DNA of 58,538 nucleotides from Polaribacter sp. SA4-10 (GTDB lineage: Bacteria; Bacteroidota; Bacteroidia; Flavobacteriales; Flavobacteriaceae), in the NCBI GenBank assembly GCA_949519155.1, contig CATIQU010000034.1:1-58538 (forward strand), in the 5' to 3' direction. The position numbers and the translations under genes are program-made. This document shows positions 7,322 to 18,900 of the stretch, in pieces; the stretch's first letter is position 1; each line of letters starts with the position of its first letter. The notes beneath the pieces were generated by a model. The model was given only the letters and a program-made list of their open reading frames with translations. It ran no database searches and was not told where the DNA came from.

Positions 7322-9790
7322 TTAATTGAACAAACTCAATCCAAAAAGCCATCCCTCTTTTGAGACTCCATTAAAATTAGAACGTACATAATCGATTCGT
7401 AAAAAACGCCACTTCCCCCAACCAATATTATTCAACCCTAGCGAATATTCGCTGTAAGGTTTCCTTTCTGCTGTAAATAAGGTCTTTCCACCTGCAACTA
7501 AATGGAGGTTTAGTTTATTAATTAAAGGTATTTTTGATAATAAAGCACCTTTGAAATTATGTTGTAAGTGCATTTCTGCATACTTATCGTTTGAGAAAAT
7601 CTTATAGTAATTGAGCAATCCAAAACTGTTTGTATAGGAAATATCAAGTGGAAATGTGAATTGATTTCCATTCGGCTGAAAATAATCCATAAAGGCAATG
7701 CGCTTCTTTTTTAAGAAAAGGCCTCCTCGGATATTGTAGGATAGATTCCCATAATTTCCGGCACTTATATCTTGATTTAGGCGTCCAATAAATGCATCGG
7801 AATTTAATTCAGAATTCTCAGCACCAAATGTTTTTCTATAGTTCAGATTGAATGTCGGATACTTGTCATTCCCAGCGTTAAATTTTCGATTTGGATATGA
7901 GAGGTATTTCTGACCAAATACAAAACGCGCTCCTATATTTAACGTTGCAATGGTATGTTCTGAAAAAGCAGCATTTGAATAATCGGTCTCATCTAAAGGA
8001 TTGTTTGATGTATAGTTGAGGTCTTTATTTTTAAAGGAATAATTGGTGGTGTTAAAAAGGGGTTTTCTGTTGGCATATTCTAAAGAAGTATTTAGAAAAA
8101 CACCATTTTTTATTTCATCAGAATAGCTGATTTTTGCAAATGATTTCTCGTATATTTTTAAGTAATTTTCTTTGTCAAATAGCGCTTTAAAAGTATTGTT
8201 TAAGGGTAAAACCGCATCTCTATCGTTAAATTGAGCCGTTGTGATTCCTCCAGTTATTGAGACTCTAGGCCTAGAGATATTATTCCATTTTTTTATAAAA
8301 AAGAAGGTAGTTCTAGCTCTTTTATCAGCAAAACCATAATCCACATTTATTCCTACGTCCCACCACTTTCCAGTATCATTTTGTCTCTTAAAATAGCGAA
8401 GTCCAGCAGAAGTATGAAAACCTTGCACAGGATTAAAATTTGTTTTTAGCAAAGGTCCGCTGTAAGAAAGAGACCAGTCTTTATAAGAGTTCCGAAACGT
8501 ATATCCCGTTAATGGATCGAGCCATCCAAATTTATTTCTTTTTGTATCCAAAGAATCTAAGTACTTTTTAGATTTTCGAACTACTTTAATACTATCTTTA
8601 ATTGAGTAATCTTTGACTTCTTCAACTGTTAGTGGAACTGGACGAATTTTCTCCCAGTAAACAGAATCTTTTTTAGTGGCTTCTTTGGCAAAGGTTAAGA
8701 CCTCATTTGTAAAGGTGTTCTCACTAATATTTGGGTTGAAATTATAGTTTGAATAGGCGGATGAAAATTTACCATCAAATTTAAAGCCTAAAAAATTAAT
8801 TTGAAACCCAATAGCTTGACTGATTAGCACCCAAGAATCATTTTCTTCTGAATAATTGTAATCTTGTTTTAACGACAAAAGCTCTATTGCTGGAAAGTTT
8901 GCTTGTGCACCAGTTACGCTAACGTCTGCGCCATAGATGGCCCAATCGTCTTCAACAATATAAATATTACCATTAAAAACAGGATCATTTTTTCGTTTTG
9001 GAAGTAGCTTTATTTTATTAATGAGTTTTCCTTTTTTGGTGTAAAATGTACCAATGAGTTTAAATCGATAATAGCTAAATGCATTTGATGAAAGTGGTGA
9101 AATTAAATCATTTCCAAGTTCAACACTATTGTCATAAAAATTGATATTTGCATCTTCGGCCCTATTGAAACTAGGACCATTGTCGGTGCCAGAAATTTTA
9201 GAAGCAGTAATTTTTTCTTTGAATTTTTTAGGTCTTTTTTGATACGTAATTTCAGAAATTGTTTCAGAAAGATAAATAATGCCACTTCTAGTAGAGTCCA
9301 ATCCCCCACCAAAATCACCTAAAGATCGACCCATAAACTTTTCTGGAGCATCCTTTATTTTATATAGCCCTCTGGAGTAAAAATCTGCGGTATATTTTGA
9401 AAATTTATCTGTAATCTTATTTTTATTGGCAATTACATTTCTAATAATCGCATTTGCAGGATTGTCTTTTGTTGAAATAGAAATTTCTTTTAACTCAATA
9501 CTTTCTTCTTCTAAGATAGCATTTACAATTATTGGAAAACCGGTTATTGTGATTTTCTTTTTCAATGTCTTGTACCCCAAAAACTGAAAGTAAATATTGT
9601 AGGTTCCTGTTTTTTTGATGTTTAAAACATAGTCTCCATTGTCGTTAGAAGTGGTTCCTGTTGTTGTTTTTTCTAAGTAAACACTTACAAAAGAAAGTGG
9701 GGTTCCTTTGATGTCCGTGATTTTGCCTTTTATTTGAGCGCAAAAGGGGGTTGCTATTAAAATAAAAAATAAAATAATAAATTTTTTCAT
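7322..9790 (-). CDS. DUF5686 / carboxypeptidase-regulatory-like outer-membrane protein
   Basis: The protein (822 aa from the ATG at 9790) begins with a signal peptide (KKFIILFFILIATPFCAQ). A carboxypeptidase-regulatory-like beta-sandwich follows at about residues 20-100, as seen at the N terminus of many Bacteroidota outer-membrane proteins. The remainder is a long DUF5686-type region rich in alternating beta strands that ends in aromatic residues (GWLFGLSLFN), consistent with an outer-membrane barrel. The substrate is unknown and no TonB box or plug is evident. The ATG at 9805 is also in frame, but the -7 element at 9815-9822 leaves almost no leader for it. Confidence 0.82.
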   Translation of the reverse strand: MKKFIILFFILIATPFCAQIKGKITDIKGTPLSFVSVYLEKTTTGTTSNDNGDYVLNIKKTGTYNIYFQFLGYKTLKKKITITGFPIIVNAILEEESIELKEISISTKDNPANAIIRNVIANKNKITDKFSKYTADFYSRGLYKIKDAPEKFMGRSLGDFGGGLDSTRSGIIYLSETISEITYQKRPKKFKEKITASKISGTDNGPSFNRAEDANINFYDNSVELGNDLISPLSSNAFSYYRFKLIGTFYTKKGKLINKIKLLPKRKNDPVFNGNIYIVEDDWAIYGADVSVTGAQANFPAIELLSLKQDYNYSEENDSWVLISQAIGFQINFLGFKFDGKFSSAYSNYNFNPNISENTFTNEVLTFAKEATKKDSVYWEKIRPVPLTVEEVKDYSIKDSIKVVRKSKKYLDSLDTKRNKFGWLDPLTGYTFRNSYKDWSLSYSGPLLKTNFNPVQGFHTSAGLRYFKRQNDTGKWWDVGINVDYGFADKRARTTFFFIKKWNNISRPRVSITGGITTAQFNDRDAVLPLNNTFKALFDKENYLKIYEKSFAKISYSDEIKNGVFLNTSLEYANRKPLFNTTNYSFKNKDLNYTSNNPLDETDYSNAAFSEHTIATLNIGARFVFGQKYLSYPNRKFNAGNDKYPTFNLNYRKTFGAENSELNSDAFIGRLNQDISAGNYGNLSYNIRGGLFLKKKRIAFMDYFQPNGNQFTFPLDISYTNSFGLLNYYKIFSNDKYAEMHLQHNFKGALLSKIPLINKLNLHLVAGGKTLFTAERKPYSEYSLGLNNIGWGKWRFLRIDYVRSNFNGVSKEGWLFGLSLFN

Positions 9791-10039
9791 AACTTGGTTT
9801 TTCATAACTCATGGCAAACATAAACTTTTAAGTATGCTTATAAAACTTAAAATTTGTTAAAATTGAAGTATTGAATTTTTGCTTTCATGTTGAGATCAAT
9901 TTATAGACGCTTGCTAGCTGAAAAAAGTTGCCTCATTTTTTTATTTGTCACAAAATAGCAGTTTCAAAAGAATGTAATAAACAGTAGGGCTTCACTTGAA
10001 AAGCTTATATTTGTTAGTTACAAACAAACTATATTTTTT
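9791..10039. promoter_or_regulatory. Divergent intergenic region with -7 elements
   Basis: This 249-bp AT-rich gap separates the DUF5686 gene (minus) from maeB (plus). It contains TATGTTTG on the minus strand at 9815-9822, with initiation expected near 9808, and TATATTTG on the plus strand at 10006-10013, 27 nt ahead of the maeB ATG. The -33 regions are poor matches to TTG. No gene is seen in it. Confidence 0.5.
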
Positions 10040-12322
10040 ATGAGTGATTCTAGAAAAAGACATGAAGCTTTACTATACCACGCAAAACCAAAACCAGGGA
10101 AAATTGCCGTTGTGCCTACAAAAAAGTATGCCTCTCAGCACGATTTGGCGTTGGCATATTCGCCCGGAGTTGCAGAGCCATGTTTAGAAATAGCAAAAGA
10201 CAGAAATAACGTTTATAAATATACAGCTAAAGGAAATTTAGTTGCCGTGATTACCAATGGCACGGCTGTTTTAGGATTGGGAAATATTGGACCTGAAGCC
10301 TCAAAACCCGTAATGGAAGGGAAAGGATTGTTGTTTAAAATATTTGCAGATATCGATGTTTTTGATATTGAAGTAGATGCTACAGATGTAGATAAATTTA
10401 TAGAGACTGTAAAAGCAATTGCGCCTACTTTTGGTGGAATTAACTTAGAAGATATTAAAGCACCAGAAGCTTTTGAAATAGAAAGAAGATTGAAGGAGGA
10501 ATTAGACATTCCCGTAATGCACGATGATCAACATGGAACTGCTATCATTTCTGCAGCCGCTTTAAAAAATGCTATTGATATTGCCGAGAAAAGCTTTGCT
10601 ACTGTTAAGATTGTAGTAAACGGAGCCGGTGCAGCTGCTATTTCTTGTACAAGATTGTACTTGAAACTAGGCGCTAAAAAAGAAAACATTACCATGTGTG
10701 ATAGCAAAGGGGTTATTCGAAAAGATCGAGACAACCTTACTTCACAAAAAGCAGAGTTTGCTACGAGCGAAGACCTCAATACTTTGGAAGAAGCCATGCA
10801 CAATGCAGACGTTTTTATCGGACTGTCTACTGGAAATGTAGTGACTCCAGAAATGTTGTTGTCGATGGCTAAAAACCCAATTGTATTTGCGATGGCAAAT
10901 CCAGAGCCAGAAATAGAATATGATTTGGCTGTTGCCACGAGAGACGATATTTTAATGGCTACTGGTCGTTCCGATCATCCAAACCAAGTAAACAATGTGT
11001 TGGGTTTTCCATTTATTTTTAGAGGAGCTTTAGATGTTAGAGCTACAAAAATAAACGAAGAAATGAAAATGGCAGCGGTACACGCATTGGCAGATTTAGC
11101 TAAAAAATCGGTACCCGAGCAAGTAAACATTGTGTATGACGAGGTAAGTTTGACGTATGGGAAAGAATATATCATTCCAAAACCTTTTGACCCAAGACTT
11201 ATTTATGAGATTCCACCAGCAGTTGCAAAAGCTGCAATGGATTCTGGAGTGGCGCTAGAACCGATTGAAGATTGGGATAAATACCGTGAAGAACTCATGG
11301 AAAGATCAGGTTCTGGGAGTAAAGAAATCAGAATTTTACACAACAGAGCAAAGAGCAATCCAAAGCGTATTGTTTTCGCAGAAGCAGATCATTTGGATGT
11401 GCTAAAAGCGGCCCAAAGAGTGTATGACGAAAAATTAGGGAAGCCTATTTTATTAGGAAGAAAAGAATTGATTTTAGCGTTGAAAGAAGAAATTGGTTTT
11501 ACAGCAGATGTGCCAATTATTGACCCAAAAACAGATGAAGAAAATGAAAGAAGAGAACGTTTTGGGGGCGTTTATTGGAAAAGCAGACAACGCAAAGGGA
11601 AAAGCTACTCAGAGGCAGTAAAATTAATGCGAGAACGTAATTATTTTGCAGCAATGTTGGTCAATGAAGGGGAAGCAGATGCTTTAATTACAGGGTATTC
11701 TAGACCGTATCCAACCGTTGTGAAACCGATGTTAGAGCTTATCGAAAAATCGAAGGGAGTTACTAGAATTGCTGCCTGTAATTTGATGTTGACTAAGCAG
11801 GGACCTTTGTTTTTAGCAGATACTACAATTAACGTGAATCCATCTGCAAAAGATTTAGCAAAAATTTCTCAGATGACCTCGAAATTAGTTACAATGTTTG
11901 GAATGAAACCAAATATTGCGATGTTAGGGTTTTCAAATTTCGGCTCTTCAAACACAGAAACCTCTAAAAAAATTAGAGAAGCAGTATCTTACATACATCG
12001 TAATTTTCCAAATGTAGTAGTTGATGGAGAAATTCAAGCAGATTTTGCACTAAACCCCGAGATGTTAGCAAAAGAATTTCCTTTTTCTAAGTTGAATGGT
12101 AAAAAAGTGAATGTGCTTATTTTTCCAAACTTAGAATCAGCAAACATCACCTACAAACTATTAAAACAAATTGATGGAGCAGAATCTATTGGTCCAGTTA
12201 TTTTAGGATTTAGCAAGCCAGTGCACATTTTGCAATTGGGAGCTAGTGTAGATGAAATGGTAAATATGGCGGCGTTAGCAGTTGTAGATGCGCAGGAAAA
12301 AGAAAAAAGAAACTCGAAATAA
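10040..12322 (+). CDS. maeB: NADP-dependent malic enzyme with phosphotransacetylase-like domain
   Basis: This enzyme decarboxylates malate to pyruvate, linking the TCA cycle to acetyl-CoA and NADPH supply. The 760-residue length is typical of the MaeB fusion. The malic domain (about residues 10-430) shows [25 protein letters not shown] and the NAD(P)-binding [11 protein letters not shown]. The C-terminal part (about 435-755) resembles phosphate acetyltransferase, with [11 protein letters not shown] and the [10 protein letters not shown] stretch. In known MaeB proteins this domain is regulatory and lacks transacetylase activity, so I do not assign Pta activity. It is first in a same-strand run with ruvA and sprA; the gap to ruvA is 32 nt. 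Confidence 0.95.
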   Translation: MSDSRKRHEALLYHAKPKPGKIAVVPTKKYASQHDLALAYSPGVAEPCLEIAKDRNNVYKYTAKGNLVAVITNGTAVLGLGNIGPEASKPVMEGKGLLFKIFADIDVFDIEVDATDVDKFIETVKAIAPTFGGINLEDIKAPEAFEIERRLKEELDIPVMHDDQHGTAIISAAALKNAIDIAEKSFATVKIVVNGAGAAAISCTRLYLKLGAKKENITMCDSKGVIRKDRDNLTSQKAEFATSEDLNTLEEAMHNADVFIGLSTGNVVTPEMLLSMAKNPIVFAMANPEPEIEYDLAVATRDDILMATGRSDHPNQVNNVLGFPFIFRGALDVRATKINEEMKMAAVHALADLAKKSVPEQVNIVYDEVSLTYGKEYIIPKPFDPRLIYEIPPAVAKAAMDSGVALEPIEDWDKYREELMERSGSGSKEIRILHNRAKSNPKRIVFAEADHLDVLKAAQRVYDEKLGKPILLGRKELILALKEEIGFTADVPIIDPKTDEENERRERFGGVYWKSRQRKGKSYSEAVKLMRERNYFAAMLVNEGEADALITGYSRPYPTVVKPMLELIEKSKGVTRIAACNLMLTKQGPLFLADTTINVNPSAKDLAKISQMTSKLVTMFGMKPNIAMLGFSNFGSSNTETSKKIREAVSYIHRNFPNVVVDGEIQADFALNPEMLAKEFPFSKLNGKKVNVLIFPNLESANITYKLLKQIDGAESIGPVILGFSKPVHILQLGASVDEMVNMAALAVVDAQEKEKRNSK

Positions 12323-12354
12323 AATTACTACATTGTAGGTATAAATAGAACGGT

Positions 12355-12936
12355 ATGATTACACAAATAAGAGGGAAATTGGTAGAGAAAAACCCTACCT
12401 ATGCGGTTGTAGATTGTAATGGAGTTGGGTATCTATTGCATATTTCTTTAAATACGTTTTCGAGTCTTCCAGATCAGGAAGCCGTTCTTTTATATACCCA
12501 TCTTTTGATTCGAGAAGATGCACACACTTTATTTGGTTTTATCAATAAAACAGAAAGAGAAGTTTTTAGACTTTTAATTTCTGTTTCTGGTGTTGGACCA
12601 AGTATTGCAAGAACCATGTTGTCTTCGATGACTTCTGAAGAAATACAACAAGCAATTGCATCAGAAAATGTGCCCGTAATTCAGTCTGTAAAAGGAATTG
12701 GCGCCAAAACAGCGCAAAGAGTTATTGTAGATTTAAAAGATAAAATATTAAAAACGTTTGATTTAGATGAAGTTTCTGTTTATACAAACAATACAAACAA
12801 AGAAGAAGCGTTATCTGCTTTGGAGGTGTTAGGTTTTGCAAGAAAACAATCTGAAAAGGTGATTTCCACCATTATAAAAACACAAAAAGATGCTTCCGTT
12901 GAGCAACTTATAAAATTAGCGTTAAAGAATTTATAG
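12355..12936 (+). CDS. ruvA: Holliday junction branch migration protein RuvA
   Basis: RuvA forms a tetramer on Holliday junctions and loads the RuvB motor during recombination repair. The 193-residue chain has the OB-fold N-domain (MITQIRGKLVEKNP, VVDCNGVGYLLHIS) and two helix-hairpin-helix motifs (LLISVSGVGPSIARTMLS, and VKGIGAKTAQRVIVDLKDK). A linker with NTNKEEALSALEVLGF then leads to the RuvB-interacting domain III. It ends 4 nt before the sprA start, so translation of sprA from its TTG may depend on ruvA translation. Confidence 0.97.
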   Translation: MITQIRGKLVEKNPTYAVVDCNGVGYLLHISLNTFSSLPDQEAVLLYTHLLIREDAHTLFGFINKTEREVFRLLISVSGVGPSIARTMLSSMTSEEIQQAIASENVPVIQSVKGIGAKTAQRVIVDLKDKILKTFDLDEVSVYTNNTNKEEALSALEVLGFARKQSEKVISTIIKTQKDASVEQLIKLALKNL

Positions 12937-12940
12937 GCCC

Positions 12941-15900
12941 TTGAAGAAGTATCTAAAAAATATATTTTTGTTCGTCGTGTTTGCTTTGTTGGCAAGCACT
13001 TCTTCGTTTTCACAATTTATGGCAGGCAGCAATGCTCCAGAAGTTGAAAAAGACACCCTAGATTTAACCTATAACTTTACGAAAAACCAAACAGGAGGTC
13101 TGTTTCTAGATTATTTAGCTGAGAAAGAGATTATTTTCGATAAAGTCCTTAATAAATATGTGATTTTAGAGAAAATTGGAGATTATTATACAAGAACTCC
13201 TATTTATCTAACTCTCGAACAATACAAAAGATATCGCTTAAAAAGAGATATGCTGGTGTATTTTAAGGAGAAAATTACTGCAGCTAACGGTAAAACTGGT
13301 GATGCAGTAGCTGCTCGAAAAAATTTGCTACCAGCCTACTACGTGAATTCTAAATTTTTTGAATCTATTTTTGGAAGTAATAAAGTGGAGGTAATTCCTA
13401 CGGGGAATTTAAATTTAAAGTTAGGAGTTATCTACCAAAATACAGAAAATCCACAAATTTCAGAAGAAAATAGGAGCAGTCTTACATTTGATTTTGATCA
13501 ACAAATCAACATTAGTTTACAAGCGAAAATTGGAACGCGATTACAGTTTACAGCAAACTATGATACACAATCTACATTCGACTTTCAAAACTTAGTGAAA
13601 GTTCAGTTTCTCCCTTCGGAGAATTCAGATGAATCGCAAGGATCAGGAAACAGCCGAGGTAGTTTGAATGATAAACTAGGAGGTGTTAAAAAAAGAATTG
13701 GAGACTTTGGAGATAAGGTTGACAGTTACAAAGACGATTTAACAAAATTTTCAGAAGACGGTATTATACAAGGAATTGAAGCGGGTAACATTTCGATGCC
13801 TATTAAGAATTCATTAATCAATGGCGCACAAAGTTTATTTGGTGTGAAAACCGATTTAAAATTTGGAAACACCAAAATAACGGCTGTTTTTTCACAGCAA
13901 AATTCTGAAAGTAAAACGGTTACGTCAGAAGGAGGAGCCTCCATTCAACCTTTTGAATTAAGAGCTACAGATTATGACAACGACAGACACTTTTTCTTGT
14001 CACAATATTTTGTAGATAATTATGCAAAATCATTGTCACAATACCCTTTGATAAATAGTCAAATTAATATAACCAGAGTTGAGGTTTGGATTACCAATAG
14101 AAACGCAAGCACCGAAGATTTTAGAAGCATTGTTGCTTTTGCAGATATTGGAGAGGTAGGTACATCTAATTTGGTGAATTTCACAGATATTACTCCAAAC
14201 GCAGATAGCCCTTTTGTTTCTTTGCAAAACATACCTTCCAATAGTACAAATACGATTGCAGATTTGTTAACACAGTCAAGTGGTATTAGAGATGTGGGAA
14301 CTGTAAGTACAACTCTACAGAATGGCCCTTATAACATGCAAGAAGGAAGCGATTATTCATTACTTCAAAATGCAAGAAAATTACAAGTAAACGAGTATAC
14401 ACTCAATCCGCAACTTGGATTTATTTCTTTAAACAGAAGATTGAATGATGGTGAAGTTTTAGCTGTTGCCTACGAATATACGGTTGCTGGAAATGTTACT
14501 GATGCAACAGGAGCACCTATCAATCAGAACTCATTTAAAGTTGGGGAATTTTCTAACGATGGTATTCAAGCACCTAATAATTTAGCCGTAAAATTATTAA
14601 GAAGTGAAATATTAACCACCAAAAGGGATGACCGAAATGGCGGTTTAGAACAATTTCCTACCTGGCGATTGATGATGAAAAACGTGTATGCTTTAGGAGC
14701 GTTTCCTTTGTCGCAAGATGGGTTTCGTTTTGAGGTTCAGTATCGAGATGATGCAACAGGAATTCCCTCAAATACACTTCAAAACGCACAAACACCGGAA
14801 ATAGCAAACAAGCCGTTATTACAAGTATTGCATTTAGATCAATTAGATCAAAGTCAATTTCGAGATGCCGATGGGTATTTTGATTATGTAGAAGGTATTA
14901 CTGTAAATTCACAAAACGGATTCATCTTTTTCCCAGAACCAGAACCTTTTGGTGATGATTTAGAAGAACAACTAACAAGCCAAGAAGACAAAGATAATTA
15001 TGTTTTTAAAGAATTGTATTTAGACACCAAAATAAATGCAAAAAACAACTATCAGAACAAAGATAAGTTTCTTTTAAAAGGATATTTTAAATCAGAGAAT
15101 TCTGGTGGAATTCCGATTGGCGCATTTAATGTTCCTAGAGGTTCTGTAAATGTAACCGCAGGAGGAAGGCAATTGCTCGAAGGGGTCGATTTTGTGGTGG
15201 ATTACTTAGCCGGAAAAGTACAGATTATAGACCCAGGACTACAAGCATCGGGAGTGCCTATTAGTGTTTCTACAGAAAATAATGCCGTTTTTAATCAGCA
15301 ACGGAAAACCTTTATGGGGGTAGATGTTGAGCATCGTTTTTCTGATAAATTCACACTTGGAGGTACCGTTTTAAATGTGGAAGAAAGACCTTTAACACCA
15401 AAAGTGAACTTTGGATCGGAACCTATAAATAATACAATGCTGGGGCTGAATGTAGACTATGCTGCAGAGGTGCCATTTTTCACAAAATTGGCAAACAAAC
15501 TTCCTTTTGTAGATACCGATGTTCCTTCTAATTTATCTGTGAGAGCAGACATGGCCTACTTATTGCCAGGGACTCCAAGCGGTATTGATGTTGCGGGTGC
15601 AGCAACTTCTTATATTGATGATTTTGAAGCCTCTCAAATACCAATTTCATTATTATCACCCTTGCAATGGTATTTGGCGAGTACTCCAAAAAACAACACC
15701 AATGATGTTTTTAATGGAGGTCTTAATACGATTGAATACAACTTTAAAAGAGCAAAACTTGCTTGGTACAGTATCGATCAAGTCTTTTATGGTTTGGGAT
15801 CCACTCCACCCGGAATTGGCGCAGATGATTTGTCGAGAGCAGAAACCAGACAGATTAATTTTAGAGAATTATTTCCAAATCAGCAATTAGACATTACACA

Positions 15901-18900
15901 AAACAGTTTGTTAAGAACCTTAGATTTGGCATATTTCCCAAATGAAAGAGGGTCCTATAATTTTGATACGGGTGCGAATGTGAATACAGATGGAACTTTT
16001 GACAATCCAGAAGAGCGTTGGGCAGGAATTACCCGCCCTTTAACTACCAATAATTTTGACCAAGCAAATGTAGAATACATTCAGTTTTGGATTATGGATC
16101 CGTATGATAATTATTCCATTACTACCGAAGAAGGTTTGCCAATTGGAGTAGATGCACAAGACCCTGCAAACCAAGTAGGAGACTTGTATTTAAACCTTGG
16201 AAACATTTCAGAAGATGTAAATAAGGACAGTCGAAAAATGTATGAGAATGGACTACCAGAATCAGGGTTAGACCAAAACACCATACAAACGATTTGGGGA
16301 AAAGTTCCTTCAAATCAATCGATTATTTATGCTTTTAGCGAAGAAGATGCTGCAAGAGCAAATCAGGATTTAGGTTTTGATGGGTTGAATGATACTTATG
16401 AGTTAACGAAATTATCTGAAAATTTAGGAGTTTCGGAAGTAAGTTTGCCGAGCTATTTTGTAGCAGATCCCGCGTCGGATAACTTCCAGTTTTTTAGAGG
16501 TGGCCAATTGGACAATGAAGATGCCTCGGTTATTAAAAGATATAAGAACTTTAATAATACCCAAGGGAATTCTCCCACGATCAATCAATCTACAGAATCC
16601 TACCCAACAGCGTCTACTACCTATCCAGATGTAGAAGACATCAATAGAGATCAAACCATGAATACGGTAGAAAGTTACTATCAGTATAAAATTTCTATGG
16701 ACAAGGCAGATTTGGTTGCTGGAAGAAATTTTATTGTGGATGAAAAAACGACCACAATCACACTAGAAGACGGAAATTCTCAACAAACAAAATGGTATCA
16801 ATTTAGAGTACCTGTTCGAAGTGGAACACCAATCAATGGAATTTCAGATTTTAATAGCATTCGTTTTATGAGAATGTTTCTTTCTGGATTTAAAATGCCC
16901 GTTGTTTTGCGTTTTGGGGAGTTGGATTTAGTGCGTGGCGATTGGAGACGTTATGTTAGAACCTTAGATCCGAACATCAATCCAGACCGAGAATTAGATC
17001 AAACAGAATTGAATAATTTTGAAGTAGGCGTTATTAGTATCGAACAAAATGAAGGCAGCTATGTGCTCCCTCCAGGTATTGTAAGAGAAAGTTTACAAGG
17101 AAGTACAACAGTGCAGCAGCAAAATGAGCAATCTGTTACCTTAAGCGTCATAAATTTAGAGACCGATAAAATTAGAGCCATTTATAAAAACATAAGTATT
17201 GATTTAAGGCGTTTTAAAGAACTTAAAATGTTTATGCATTTAGAGGAAATTAAAACAACCGGTGCAATAGCTGAAGGAGATATGTCGGCAGTTATAAGAC
17301 TGGGAACAGATTTAAATGATAATTTTTATCAAGTAGAAATTCCTTTAATAGTTACGGAAAATAATGCCACTGCTGCCTTAGATATCTGGCCTGAAGAAAA
17401 CAATTTAGAAGTACTCTTAAAGCGCTTTGGAGCCATTAAACTGGAACGAGATGTTGCAAATGCAACCATTAACGAAATCTATACCTCTGAAACAGAAGAA
17501 CCGATTAAAGTAAGTGTAAAAGGAAATCCAACATTAGCTCAAGTAAGAACAGTTATGCTGGGACTAAAGAACAATGCACCGTTGCCTAAAAGTGCGAAAA
17601 TCTGGTTCAACGAACTGCGCTCTGCTGGCTTTGACAACAAAGGTGGTTGGGCAGCAGTTGTAAATGCCGATGCAAATTTTGCAGATGTTGCCAATGTTTC
17701 CTTATCAGGAAGCATGCAAACCATTGGTTTTGGAAATGTAGAAGACCGGATAGGGCAACGTAGTTTAAACGAAACCAAAGAATACAACTTTGCAACTACG
17801 GTTAATTTAGGAAGCGTTCTAACGCCTAAGAAGTGGGGAATTCAATTGCCAATGAGTTACAGTATTGGTGAGCAGTTTATCGATCCAAAATTTGATCCAC
17901 AGTATCAAGATGTGGAGTTGGCAGATGCCATCACTGAAAACCCAAATAGTGCGTTTTCTAGAGATTATACGAAACGGACCAGTATTAGTTTTAATAATGT
18001 AAAAAAGAACAGAAATTCAGGGTCATCAAAAAAACCACAGTTCTACGATGTAGAAAATGTTTCCGTTTCCTATGCACATAATAAAGAATTTCACACAGAT
18101 TACAATATTAAAAAATATGTAAACGAAAATGTAAATGCTTCGGCGGCTTATAATTTTAGTTTTCAGTCCAAAGGAATTGCACCTTTTAAAAACCTAGACT
18201 CTTTAAAAGGAAAGTATTGGCAGTTGTTTAAAGATTTAAACCTTAATCTAATTCCAAAAACAGTTGCTATTAACTCTAGAATAAATAGACAGTTTAGTGC
18301 ACAAGAATCTCGGAATTTAGTAGAAGGCTTGTCTGCACAACCAGAATTAAAACAACGTAGATTTTTATTTGATTGGGATTATGCAATTGCTTTTGATTTG
18401 ACAAAATCGATTCAAGTAAACTTTAATGCAACCAATAGTAATATTTATGATGCTTTTGGATCTGGAGAAGATTTGGTTGTTTTTGATAACTTTTTTAATA
18501 TAGGAAGACCCAATCAATACCATCAAAAATTAAACGGTACCTATCGAATTCCCATCGATAAAATTCCTTTTCTAGATTTTATGAAAGCTGACTATGCGTA
18601 TACTGCAGATTTTGATTGGCAAGTGACATCACAAGACAATTCGATCAATGATCGAATCGGAAATGTGATACAAAATGCAAACACACATAATATCAACACG
18701 ACTTTTGCTTTTGAGAAATTTTATAAAAAATTAAATTTCGAAAGATTTTTACTCACAAAGGCACAACGTAAAAGAAATAGAGTACTCAGACGCTCTGGTA
18801 AATTAGCAGCGCCAATACGACGAAACAAAAACAAAAAATTACCGCTAGGAAAGAGATTGTTAAAAGGAGCTTTTGACGTTGTTACTTCTGTAAAACAAGG

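Noticed and set aside
7305..7352. Longer N terminus for moaD
   Set aside because: It would overlap the DUF5686 gene end and add a hydrophobic stretch not seen in MoaD proteins.
10213..11175. Three long minus-strand ORFs inside maeB
   Set aside because: They are opposite-strand shadows of a strongly conserved enzyme; composition follows the reversed codons.
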